Shown here: positions 34,268-42,723 of the stretch, piece by piece
Layout: the number at the start of each line of letters is the position of its first letter
Position numbering within the stretch: position 1 is the stretch's first letter
DNA from: Candidatus Obscuribacterales bacterium
GTDB taxonomy: Bacteria; Cyanobacteriota; Vampirovibrionia; Obscuribacterales; Obscuribacteraceae
Direction of reading: 5' to 3'
DNA: 64,000 bases
Assembly (NCBI GenBank): GCA_019746975.1
Contig: JAIERK010000021.1
Span: 1-64,000, forward strand
Made by a program: the position numbers and the translations under genes
Notes under the pieces: model-generated
What the model saw: the letters and a program-made list of their open reading frames with translations, nothing else
Database searches by the model: none
Told to the model about the DNA's origin: nothing

Positions 34268-35068
34268 TCAATCTTTGAGAAACTCGAACTCGATAGGCGG
34301 CGCATCTTGCTCCACTTTCTTCGGGCGTCGCGTTTCTAGCATGTACATGAGATTGCTGGCAAGCGAAATTACGCGAGCAGTGAATTGAATCTCGAGCACC
34401 GAATTTGGTGGCATACCCCTATAGCGCCCGATGAAGCCGGCCAACAGGTCCGCGAGGCTCTGGTTTTCGAGAAGAGAGGACTCTTTGTCGTATAACAGCC
34501 CCGTCTCGGGGTCGAATGCTTTTCGTACCAGGTCGACCCCTGTGTCTTGGATATTTCCAGCCACGAATTCGAGAATAGTGTCTTCAATCTCCTTCACAGC
34601 CAGGATGATAGCCTGTCCATACTGAGCGAGCTCGAACGGTCTCCAGCATACGTGATAGATCTTCTGATGAGTCTGAGCGGATATATAATCGCCTCTCGGA
34701 GGCTCCGGAATGACTAGTAAAACCTTATGGAGCCCTTGCAAGCGTTCGACCTTTCCTCGCACGACAAGCGGAAATTCATCGAGCTCGCGCTCGAAATCAT
34801 CGAATTTGAGACTGGGCTCGAAATAAACGTTGGCAGAAAAGAAGGAAGATACCGCCTCAGACTCAAAGGCCGTCTTTAGATGGTTGCAGGTCTCGACCGT
34901 CCAATCCCAGAGCCTACGCTTCAGCTGCTCCATAACCTGAGGAGAGTCAGCCTTCTGCTTGACGAGGTCAAATCCCTTGGCAATTTGCGCCTCGAGCATC
35001 CGTTGCACTTGATCTCTAGGTACGGCGAGCGTGAGACTTAGATTGGGCACGGCGGGAAGCTGATTCAT
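34268..35068 (-). CDS. Hypothetical protein, about 266 residues
   Basis: I do not recognise a family. The start at 35068 (MNQLPAVPNLSLTLAVPRDQ) is preferred because GAGG lies seven bases before it. The protein has an N-terminal mixed helix/strand part, then a helical core (EQLKRRLWDWTVETCNHLKTAFESEA), a strand region (ERLQGLHKVLLVIPEPP) and a helix with VKEIEDTILEFVAGN. No signal or membrane helix, so cytosolic. It has the same orientation as the MglA-like gene 331 bp downstream, but is too far for a confident operon. Confidence 0.65.
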   Translation of the reverse strand: MNQLPAVPNLSLTLAVPRDQVQRMLEAQIAKGFDLVKQKADSPQVMEQLKRRLWDWTVETCNHLKTAFESEAVSSFFSANVYFEPSLKFDDFERELDEFPLVVRGKVERLQGLHKVLLVIPEPPRGDYISAQTHQKIYHVCWRPFELAQYGQAIILAVKEIEDTILEFVAGNIQDTGVDLVRKAFDPETGLLYDKESSLLENQSLADLLAGFIGRYRGMPPNSVLEIQFTARVISLASNLMYMLETRRPKKVEQDAPPIEFEFLKD

Positions 35069-35326
35069 AGTCATACCTCAAATGCTTATTTATCCTGATG
35101 CAGCGAGCAGTAGAGACACCAAAATATCGAGAAATTTTAGCATCAACTCGCTGTTAAGAGTGGCGCTCGCCAGCCGCCACGCATAAGCACAACATTCGAC
35201 AAAGGGGCTCTAGCTCCAGTTCGATCTCAGGGTGATCCCTATTACAGCTCCAGTAACGTGCTCGTTCAAACCAACTGCTCATAAGGAATATGCTGGGTTT
35301 GTGTCGACCGGAAAGGAGTAACGAGC

Positions 35327-37393
35327 ATGTTGGCGGACAAAAAGAACAATCTGACGTCAAGAGAGCGTCTTGAATTCCTGCTCAATGACGAAAAGTCGAC
35401 CGGCAACAACTCAGGCACTAACAGTCAACATCGCGCCTTTCTCGCCGGCGTCGGTCTTACATTACTGCTCGCAGGAACGGTCTTCGTCACGCACCACGTT
35501 GACATGAACTCGATTAGTCCAACTTCCGCAGGCGGCCAGCCGGTAGATTCGAGACTCAAGGTGCAGTCAGCGGTCGTCACGAGGACGGAGAGCGCATCAA
35601 CAGAAGCAGTCTCAGCTCTTGCCACAACCGGTCGCAGATCAACAGCCCTAGCCAGTTTTCTGCCATCGCTTCCGTCACCCGGAGAAACTCACAATCCCGG
35701 TCCGAATCCAGTGACTGCAGTGATCCCAGAGGTTTCACATCCGCCACAAAATAATAAAGGAGCGATGGCTCAGATTCCCGGTCTCCGCGCCAGTCGCTCT
35801 GTGATAACTGGCGTACTCGACCCGGCGACCCTGTCAGCCTCTTACTACTGGACATTCACGTTGAACAATTCGTCAAGCGCCGATCAAGAAGCGCAAATGA
35901 CAATTGAATTACCGGACGGCGCAGTTATCTCACGCGCCACTCTCTGGATCGATGGAAAGGCAGAAGAAGCGGCATTCAACACGACTGCTCAGGTGCAAAA
36001 CGCATACGACTGGATTGTCACCAGACATAGAGATCCTCTATTGGTCACACAAACTGAGAATGGAGATATATCTCTAAAGGCAGCTCCTGTAGTGCCCGGT
36101 AAAGAGATGAAGCTTCGAATCGGCGTAACCGTGCCCATGCGCGTCAATGCCGAGGGGGCATGCAGAATTGATCTGCCGCAAGTTCTTCAATCAAATCTGG
36201 ATCTCGGTTGCCCTCAGAATATACATCTGACGTCAAAATCGCCGGTCTATGCCAACAATGCCAATATGTCGGCATCCCGTCTTAAGACTGGGTATCTGCT
36301 GCGAGGCAATGTTAACAGCTCTGAGATGAAACAGCTTGCAGTGATTATGAAGAGAGATCCCAAGGTAACTCGATTTGCAACGCGGGCAACACACTCATTT
36401 CCACAGGGATACATAGTCGCCACCGTGGCGCATGATGGTCAGGGTGAGACACTTCAATTGACTAAATCCATAGATAAGCCGGACTGTCCGTACATCGACG
36501 ACAACGACGCCGCTTTCAGATTGTCGTATCTCTGGGTGAAAGCCGAAATCGAGCGGCTACACTCAAGCAACTTCCAACAAGCTGTTCAGTTGGCATCAGT
36601 TTATCGAGTCGTCTCGCCTGTCTCCGGCGCCGTCGTGCTGGAACGCAAGACCGATTACGAGTTCAACGGCCTCGATCGCAACATGTACAGATCTCTAGCG
36701 TATGCACCAGGCGTAGTCACAGAAGCAGAACGCCGACTGCAATCCTATGACGACCGAATAGCAATGGCACAACCGGCACCATCAGCGGCGCCAAAAGCGC
36801 AGCACTCACGAAGACGCGCAGAACACAATTCCGCGGACGCAGAAGCAAAATCGGATGCTTCAGCCAAGAACGAATTTTCTAGCCAAAGTGTGGCATCGAG
36901 AGCCAAGCAGCAGGAAAAAGAAAAGAGTTCCGTGGCCCGCATGGCGAATGAGGACAAAGCTTACCGTAACCTCTTTTCAGATGCAGGCTCCTCGCAAATA
37001 CCAATAGCATCAGCGGGATCAAGAAAAGCAAACTTCAACGAAACCATGTCCAATCTGGCTGGTGCATGGGGAATGATGCATGCAACCTCGAGCAGCCGAG
37101 ACGCGAACGTCTTCGAAAACACGGATCAGGAACCTTCACGTCTTCCTTACTGGATGCTGCTTCTGCCAGCAATTGCACTCAACTTTGCAGGTGGACTGAT
37201 CTTGCTGATCGCGGCTATACGATCTGCCATCATCTCGAGACCAGGCGCTCTTACGCTTGCGCTATCCGGCATCTCATGGATTGCGCTTTCCTGGTTCGCT
37301 TCAGACAAAAGCCAGATCCTCACGCTAATCGCAATACCAGTGGTACTTTGGAATTTGCTCAGAAGAGGCAAACGAAGCTCCGGACCGCGTTAG
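35327..37393 (+). CDS. VIT-domain membrane protein lacking the usual vWA domain
   Basis: 688 residues. A membrane helix near residues 38-56; a disordered linker; a VIT domain (about 155-265: SASYYWTFTLNNSSSADQEA, IELPDGAVISRATLWIDGK, then VVPGKEMKLRIGVTVPM); a short region that in relatives follows the vWA domain (RLSYLWVKAEIERL, VYRVVSPVSGAVVLE); a low-complexity Ala/Ser/Glu stretch; and three C-terminal helices (about 605-680). The vWA domain normally between VIT and the tail is absent. AAAGGAG precedes the ATG. Its place in the envelope is likely; its role is unknown. It is the only gene in a 2.9-kb stretch. Confidence 0.8.
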   Translation: MLADKKNNLTSRERLEFLLNDEKSTGNNSGTNSQHRAFLAGVGLTLLLAGTVFVTHHVDMNSISPTSAGGQPVDSRLKVQSAVVTRTESASTEAVSALATTGRRSTALASFLPSLPSPGETHNPGPNPVTAVIPEVSHPPQNNKGAMAQIPGLRASRSVITGVLDPATLSASYYWTFTLNNSSSADQEAQMTIELPDGAVISRATLWIDGKAEEAAFNTTAQVQNAYDWIVTRHRDPLLVTQTENGDISLKAAPVVPGKEMKLRIGVTVPMRVNAEGACRIDLPQVLQSNLDLGCPQNIHLTSKSPVYANNANMSASRLKTGYLLRGNVNSSEMKQLAVIMKRDPKVTRFATRATHSFPQGYIVATVAHDGQGETLQLTKSIDKPDCPYIDDNDAAFRLSYLWVKAEIERLHSSNFQQAVQLASVYRVVSPVSGAVVLERKTDYEFNGLDRNMYRSLAYAPGVVTEAERRLQSYDDRIAMAQPAPSAAPKAQHSRRRAEHNSADAEAKSDASAKNEFSSQSVASRAKQQEKEKSSVARMANEDKAYRNLFSDAGSSQIPIASAGSRKANFNETMSNLAGAWGMMHATSSSRDANVFENTDQEPSRLPYWMLLLPAIALNFAGGLILLIAAIRSAIISRPGALTLALSGISWIALSWFASDKSQILTLIAIPVVLWNLLRRGKRSSGPR

Positions 37394-37490
37394 CACGCGC
37401 GCCAGTTTTTTTGTAAGCTGCACGCTGTGAGCTGCCTACACCGATTCGGACCACAAAACGACTATAAAGAATTCCCACTCTCGAAAGAAA

Positions 37491-37529
37491 TTGAAAACCG
37501 GTCGACGCAGGGCGTTGCCCGGTTTTCAA
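37491..37529. repeat. Long imperfect hairpin
   Basis: TTGAAAACCGG (37491-37501) is an exact reverse match of CCGGTTTTCAA (37519-37529); the inner CGACGC/GCGTTG part pairs with one mismatch, so the whole makes an 18-step stem with a three-base loop. It stands about 100 bases after the VIT gene and before the response-regulator relic. No T tract follows, so it could be an mRNA 3' structure or a mobile remnant. Confidence 0.5.
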
Positions 37530-37571
37530 CTCATACACGGAAGCAATCATATCGATTAATAAGGACTATCA

Positions 37572-37960
37572 TCACGTTCGAGCGAGCTGATAGCCGACAC
37601 CATAAACGGTTCTAATCGCGCAGCCGCTTCCATCAACCTCGAGCTTGCGTCTCAGTCTTTTGATGCACGTCCTCAGCGCATCAACACCGGAATCGGACTC
37701 TGATGGCCAGACTGCATCTAAGATTGTGCTGCTGGCGAGAATCTGCTCGGATGTTTTAAAAACAGCATAAAGAGCGCCGCTTCACGCGGCAAAAGCATTT
37801 CCTCGTTGCCGGCCGCTTCAAGAACCAACCCTTCAACATGATGCTCGCGAATCGCTTGTCTTGCGCGACATACTGATTAGGGCGCCTGAGAAGCGCTCTG
37901 ACACGAGCAGCCAAGATCTTCGGGTCAAAAGGTTTTGTCAGGTAGTCGGCAACATATCAG
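37572..37960 (-). pseudogene. OmpR-family response regulator, truncated and frameshifted
   Basis: Minus-strand pieces read in order: ADYLTKPFDPKILAARVRALLRRPNQ (end of a receiver domain with its conserved Lys), then in another frame EHHVEGLVLEAAGNEEMLLP and REAALFMLFLKHPS, then in a third SEQILASSTILDAVWPSESD and the recognition-wing part LRTCIKRLRRKLEVDGSG, IRTVYGVGYQLART to a TGA at 37572-37574. This is a winged-helix regulator with at least two frameshifts and no receiver N-terminus (a stop sits just upstream). No partner kinase is adjacent. Confidence 0.75.
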
Positions 37961-38105
37961 AGCGATAACAAAAAGAGGGGGCGGTTCACACAACAGAACG
38001 CGGAGCCGATCGCTCTGTGCTTGTTTCAAAGCCACCCTAGACACGGTCCTCACATTGACGCTCCGGGTGTTTATCTCATGAGAAAACACCAGATGTGATG
38101 AACAA

Positions 38106-38795
38106 TTACTCTTCACCTTCAATAAATAGCGGCTCTTTCTTGCCGAGAAACTTAGGCTTGCGACCGGCAATAACATCCAACCACGCCGCCTCAGCAGCGA
38201 CAAACTCGCGCAAATCGTACCAGGACTGAATGGGACCATAGGAATGAACCCCAGCATCTATGCCGACGACCTTCAGACCAAGACACTGAGCGAGGAAAAT
38301 TGCGCGAGGCAGATGATAACGTTGTGAAACAAGCACAGCTTGCTTCACTCCGAATATATCGCGAGCTCTGTACAAACTGTCGTAGGTTCTAAAGCCGGCG
38401 AAATCACAAACGATGTCTTGCTCAGGTACACCACGCGATACTGCCGCCTTTTTCATCGCGATAGGCTCATTGTAGTTCATATATCGATTGTCACCAGTCA
38501 TGAGCAATTTCAATACTTTTCCAGACTTGTACAATCCGACCGCCGTGTCGATGCGATCTTTGAATTCACGCGAGTTGATGCCCGCACCGAATACAATCGC
38601 AGCCGGCATCGCAGGGACAGCCTCAGCGCTGTCGTATATCGATTCCTGGTGCCTTTGCACCTCCACATATATGAGCGCCATAATGATGGGCGGTGTGAGT
38701 AAGGCCGAAAAAAACCAGGCCCAGAGATGCCGCCGTCCAGGCTTAGCTGCCTGAACCGCATCGTGTAGTACTTCCGCCTCTACTGTTTCGGTCAT
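38106..38795 (-). CDS. SanA/YdcF-like DUF218 membrane protein
   Basis: About 229 residues: an N-terminal membrane helix (near 28-46) and a DUF218 domain with AIVFGAGINS, KLLMTGDNRYMNYNE, PEQDIVCDFAGFRTYDSLYRAR and VSQRYHLPRAIFLAQ, all typical of the SanA branch (E. coli SanA affects envelope permeability to vancomycin at high temperature). The start at 38795 is chosen because GAG stands at a proper distance; the longer frame uses GTG. The gene stands alone on the minus strand. Confidence 0.88.
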   Translation of the reverse strand: MTETVEAEVLHDAVQAAKPGRRHLWAWFFSALLTPPIIMALIYVEVQRHQESIYDSAEAVPAMPAAIVFGAGINSREFKDRIDTAVGLYKSGKVLKLLMTGDNRYMNYNEPIAMKKAAVSRGVPEQDIVCDFAGFRTYDSLYRARDIFGVKQAVLVSQRYHLPRAIFLAQCLGLKVVGIDAGVHSYGPIQSWYDLREFVAAEAAWLDVIAGRKPKFLGKKEPLFIEGEE

Positions 38796-38947
38796 CTGCA
38801 CTCAATTGACGGTAGCAAAAGAACTTGAAACCCCGCTAGCATGCCTCCAATCATAACATTCCAGGAGGTGAAATGCCCACCAAAACTTGCTATTGAAAAC
38901 TTCAGCCCAACTGTTTGTAAGGTATCTGCAAAACCCGTTAATCGGAC

Positions 38948-40519
38948 CTATTTGCCGGTTGGAAACAACAAATACGAGGGTGAGAGACTCTTCGCCTCCT
39001 CCTTCGCAGCTTTGGCAGCGGAAATCACTATGCCAGGATGGTTGCATGTGTTGGGAATACTGGCCGCTCCAATCGCGACCATTGCAGACCCAGGAGCAAG
39101 ATGCGGCTGGAGAGGAGTGGAGATCAGGGACTTCGAAAGTGATTCCATAAACTTGTTAACGTACGCATCATCGCCATTGCTGAGAAGAACAATGAATTCA
39201 CTATCTTCCATATGGGCCGCGATATCGAGAGGAGAGCTGATACCGCGAAGACGCTCTGCGACCGTAGGGAAGGCATCGACGGGCAAATGCTGCATCTGCT
39301 GCTCGACCATAATGGCAATTTCGAAAACCAGGACAGCTAGACTCTGCTCGTATTGCTGAAAGCGGCTAAATTCCCGGAGAAGGAAGAATTGAACTGCCTC
39401 GAAAGAGAGAAGGCTGGTGCGGCTGTTGAGAAGCTTGTTGAAGACGTTGTTGAGAGCCGAATTGTCAAATTGGTATGCCATGGGCAGCTGCATTGCCGGC
39501 CGAGCTAAAGGCGCCAGTCTGGACACCTGTGCTGCAGCTGGCGCTGGCGCTGCGGATTCTTCATCGCTGTCGAACTTAGGAAATTGCGGTGCCTGCCGGA
39601 ATGAACCGATACCAGGTGCGGTGCTATCCGTCGGTCTTTGCTCCATCTTTTCTTGTGCGCTTTCTTGCCATGACTTGACAGAGTCATCAGGCGCTCCAAA
39701 GCCACCAATCAAAGGCTTGGGAGGTAAAAGAATTTTGGGAGCTTCGCCGGCAGACTGGTGACGCCCCGAGGTGCTCTGCTGCACCTGCGGTACGGATGGC
39801 GGTGCACCGAAAGCAGGCATCCTCGAAGCCGATACATTAGATGAGAACGGAGTCTCAGGAATTCCACCCGCGGGTGGTCTCGCGGTATCCGCTTCCTGGC
39901 CCAGAGGTTGCTGCGAGCCGGAGCTGCTCTGCACGTTGAAAGGCGCGTTCGGGAAGCCTGTCCCGCCTGGCCCGATGTTGAACGGCGCTTGCATACCGGC
40001 CGGCTGAGAGAATGGTGTACTCGGAAAACTGCCACCAGCAGCACTACCATCGGAATAGTCGGGCTCCGGCTCTTGATACGCTGGAAACCCACCAGATGCG
40101 CTCATGTTGGTCATCGGCTGATAGGCTTGAAACCCACCAGAGGCCGCTTGTGGCTGGTATGCAGCAAAGCCACCGGATGCGCTCAATTCCTGGACCGCAT
40201 CCTGGTGTTGCTCGTATGACGACTCCGTCTTAATCTTGTTTTGGATCATCATTACTTCAGCCGAGTCGCGTGTCCACAACAGCTTAGAACCCGGTCCATC
40301 GCCCCTCTGAAATGTCCAACGAGGAGCATTACTGCCCTGAAGTGAGACCTTGATGACAAACAGAATTCGATTATTCTCGAACGGCATCTCAACAGGCTTG
40401 CCCTGCCGCTTGGCTTCTGCGACTGCGTACTTCAAGTCTTCCGTCGTCGGAATATTACTCATTTTCGAGAGTTTGACAGACTTCTGTGAGCCAGCACTGA
40501 AGGAATCATAGAGAGGCAT
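38948..40519 (-). CDS. Repeat-rich protein with a degenerate GGDEF-like domain
   Basis: About 523 residues; the start at 40519 has GAGGA eight to nine bases before it. The N-terminal part (to about 105) is a compact strand/helix domain; then comes a disordered linker rich in Pro, Gly, Ser and Gln with at least three SASGGFxAYQ-type repeats, FSQPAGMQAPFN-like motifs and Pro/Ala tracts; the C-terminal part (about 370-520) follows a diguanylate-cyclase fold (SFEAVQFFLLREFSRFQQYEQSLAVLVFEI) with the GGDEF active motif lost. It is likely a signalling scaffold, not a cyclase. No membrane helix. Confidence 0.75.
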   Translation of the reverse strand: MPLYDSFSAGSQKSVKLSKMSNIPTTEDLKYAVAEAKRQGKPVEMPFENNRILFVIKVSLQGSNAPRWTFQRGDGPGSKLLWTRDSAEVMMIQNKIKTESSYEQHQDAVQELSASGGFAAYQPQAASGGFQAYQPMTNMSASGGFPAYQEPEPDYSDGSAAGGSFPSTPFSQPAGMQAPFNIGPGGTGFPNAPFNVQSSSGSQQPLGQEADTARPPAGGIPETPFSSNVSASRMPAFGAPPSVPQVQQSTSGRHQSAGEAPKILLPPKPLIGGFGAPDDSVKSWQESAQEKMEQRPTDSTAPGIGSFRQAPQFPKFDSDEESAAPAPAAAQVSRLAPLARPAMQLPMAYQFDNSALNNVFNKLLNSRTSLLSFEAVQFFLLREFSRFQQYEQSLAVLVFEIAIMVEQQMQHLPVDAFPTVAERLRGISSPLDIAAHMEDSEFIVLLSNGDDAYVNKFMESLSKSLISTPLQPHLAPGSAMVAIGAASIPNTCNHPGIVISAAKAAKEEAKSLSPSYLLFPTGK

Positions 40520-40754
40520 GATGTGTTTCCTCAATCAAACCAAAATTCGAATCACGGACGAATTCAATATTACTTCGGGACCCTAACTAACCGCCAGCTA
40601 TTGGACTCAGCCTCACCCATTTTAACCTCGTCTGAGGATAAACAGATTTTTGACAACAATTGGGCCCATAACTCTTATTATCTTTACCCAATAATGGAGT
40701 GAATCGACAGACGGTCCGGCGATTCGATATGATATCGGCGCATCTGGACGCCCA

Positions 40755-41879
40755 ATGGTCGGCCAGCACTACTCCCGACGACCGAGCCATGCCATGCCTG
40801 CCAACGACGACGATCAAGCTAAGCCCATAGACCTGAGAGGCAAGCGGCTCGCCTTCTTTGGCGGCTTTTCGTACTGGCCATCGTACCATAACGGCAGCCC
40901 AGCAGACATTGCACAGCGGCGTGGAGCAAGACTTTCCGAAGAGATCGTCGACGGAGTGGATTACGTAGTCCTCGGAGACATGCGAGGATCAGGACGGGGA
41001 GAGGCAAAGAAGAAACTCGAAAAGCTTCAGAAATCAGCCGCTGCAGCCGCGAAGAAAGGGCTCTCCATCTATTGCCCCGAGGTTATAGATGAACGAACTT
41101 TTCGTGAACTCGTGCGAATCGATCTGACTGGGAAGTCTTTTGCTTTCACGGGAGGATTCGACTGCCTGGGGGGCGAGATTGATAACGGAATGCTCGGCAA
41201 GATGGTCGGGGCGGTCGGCGGTCGAGTGACCAATAAGATTGACGAAACCTTGGATTACCTCGTGGTCGGTAATCGCCGAGGAGAAGGGAAGATCACTACC
41301 GTTAATCTAGCCAAGAAATTGTTGGAAAAAGGCGCGCACCTAAGCCTTTTACCCGAGGAGAATTTCCTTGACCTCGTCCGCACCGATCAACAAATCAGCA
41401 ATGAAACGAATAGCATGGACTTCTCGACATTGCTCAGCCAACTTTATGGAACCGTAGACCAGGGCAAGCTCGGAAGGGCGATGAAAATGCTGAAAAGCGA
41501 GTCGTTCAGACTCTATGTGCACAAGGATGAAAAACATATCGTCGGGGTTGTGAGAAGCCAAACAGCTGATTCGAAGGTCTATTCGAGCTGGCTTAACGAA
41601 GAGGGCAGGTACGGCTGCGCGACTCAAGATCTCTCGCAATGCATGGGGCTGCAAGGCACTGTCTGCAAGCATCTGTTGGTCCTAATCATCGGACTGGTGC
41701 GCAGTGAAGAGTTGACGGCCAACCTGGCATATGAATGGCTTAAAACGTCAAAAGGCAAGGGACCGCGGTCCGATTCAGATTTGACAGCCCAAACATTTAT
41801 CCAATTCAAAGGTGCTGAAGCCGGCGAGATTGACTGGCGCCCGACCGAGACTATTCCAGAAGATTATTATGCTTTTTAG
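40755..41879 (+). CDS. Protein with two BRCT domains and a SWIM-like zinc motif
   Basis: 374 residues. Two BRCT-type modules: LRGKRLAFFGGFSYW...VDYVVLGDMRGSGRGEAKKK (about 27-100) and LTGKSFAFTGGFDCLGG...LDYLVVGNRRGEGKITTVNLAKKL (about 124-195). A C-terminal part carries C-x7-C-x7-C-K-H (YGCATQDLSQC...TVCKH), similar to a SWIM finger but with the first Cys pair changed. BRCT pairs bind DNA ends or phosphopeptides; SWIM fingers are often found in helicase- or MoxR/vWA-linked proteins. No ribosome site is clear, so Met14 (40794) may be the true start. Its partner is not seen. Confidence 0.8.
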   Translation: MVGQHYSRRPSHAMPANDDDQAKPIDLRGKRLAFFGGFSYWPSYHNGSPADIAQRRGARLSEEIVDGVDYVVLGDMRGSGRGEAKKKLEKLQKSAAAAAKKGLSIYCPEVIDERTFRELVRIDLTGKSFAFTGGFDCLGGEIDNGMLGKMVGAVGGRVTNKIDETLDYLVVGNRRGEGKITTVNLAKKLLEKGAHLSLLPEENFLDLVRTDQQISNETNSMDFSTLLSQLYGTVDQGKLGRAMKMLKSESFRLYVHKDEKHIVGVVRSQTADSKVYSSWLNEEGRYGCATQDLSQCMGLQGTVCKHLLVLIIGLVRSEELTANLAYEWLKTSKGKGPRSDSDLTAQTFIQFKGAEAGEIDWRPTETIPEDYYAF

Positions 41880-41919
41880 ATGAGGCACCAGAAGTAGTAC
41901 CATCATCAGCTTTGAGACT

Positions 41920-42110
41920 TTAAGAGGATAGGAGAACACGTCGTCCGGATCATACTTTGCTTTGACCGCCTGCAGCTTAGTCAGATTGTCACCAAAGTAA
42001 CTGCTGGCGTAGTTTTCAGTACTCAGATCGCAATAGTTGAAGTGGTTTTGTCCGGATACATGGGGCTGCATCGCCCTGCGAAACTCAGGACAGCTCTGGA
42101 AAATATATCG
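41920..42110 (-). pseudogene. C-terminal relic of a berberine-bridge FAD oxidase
   Basis: A minus-strand stretch open only from a stop near 42113 reads PEFRRAMQPHVSGQ, FNYCDLST, YFGDNLTKLQAVKAKYDP, DDVFSYPLKV. This is the C-terminal BBE pattern (NYxD ... Y(F/Y)GxNxxxLxxVKxKYDPxxVF). The rest of the about 450-codon enzyme is absent, and it lies between the BRCT gene and the DNA glycosylase gene. A good example of a leftover gene end. Confidence 0.6.
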
Positions 42111-42126
42111 TCAGTCTTAAATGCCA

Positions 42127-42633
42127 TTAGCATAAATTAGCTTGTCGCTTTAAATCCGCTTCAACCATTTCGCGCATACGCGGGTGCTCGCCTTCGATAG
42201 ACTTCGACCACTGTTCGAAGTCGGGGACCGACTCTCCCACTCGAAATAAGAAGTAATACACACTCAACTCGCCAACAAAACTGAATCTCTTCTTTACGTC
42301 CTTACTGAGCTCTTCATAAGAGCCTTTCGATCGCAAGTAACTACGGATGCCATTGTAGGTTCTATCCAACTCGATAAGCGTCTTTGCGTTGTTCACTGTC
42401 CCATCAATCTTCTTTCGACTGTGCATGATTCCTGGATGCTCCATCAGTCGATCAACATCCTCGGCAGTGAAGGCAGCGACTTTGTGAACATCGAATCCAG
42501 CAAATCCGCTTTGATAATTGGACCAATGTTTTTCAATCTGCGACCAGCGCACACCAGCCTGAAAGACCGCTCTCGTGATAACTTCAAGATAGTCATTTAG
42601 ACTGGTCGGATTGATCCGTTTGGGAATCGCCAT
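42127..42633 (-). CDS. TagI-like DNA-3-methyladenine glycosylase I family protein
   Basis: About 168 residues, helix-hairpin-helix glycosylase family: DYLEVITRAVFQAGVRWSQI, FAGFDVHKVAAFTAEDVDRL and HPGIMHSRKKIDGTVNNAKT match TagI closely. TagI normally carries a structural zinc site with Cys near residue 4 and a C-terminal His/Cys pair; none is seen here, and the EGQQAGLSW-type Glu position appears changed. It may excise another damaged base or be a divergent paralog. The start at 42633 (MAIPKRINP) is chosen for GAGG eight bases upstream. It lies directly downstream of the kinase gene orientation but 90 bp away. Confidence 0.78.
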   Translation of the reverse strand: MAIPKRINPTSLNDYLEVITRAVFQAGVRWSQIEKHWSNYQSGFAGFDVHKVAAFTAEDVDRLMEHPGIMHSRKKIDGTVNNAKTLIELDRTYNGIRSYLRSKGSYEELSKDVKKRFSFVGELSVYYFLFRVGESVPDFEQWSKSIEGEHPRMREMVEADLKRQANLC

Positions 42634-42723
42634 TTCCACAACCTCATCTACTTCACATATCAACTAAATAGCGTTTTACCCAGAATCAATGATAAATCGC
42701 ATCGAGTGCAATTAGAGATGAAC

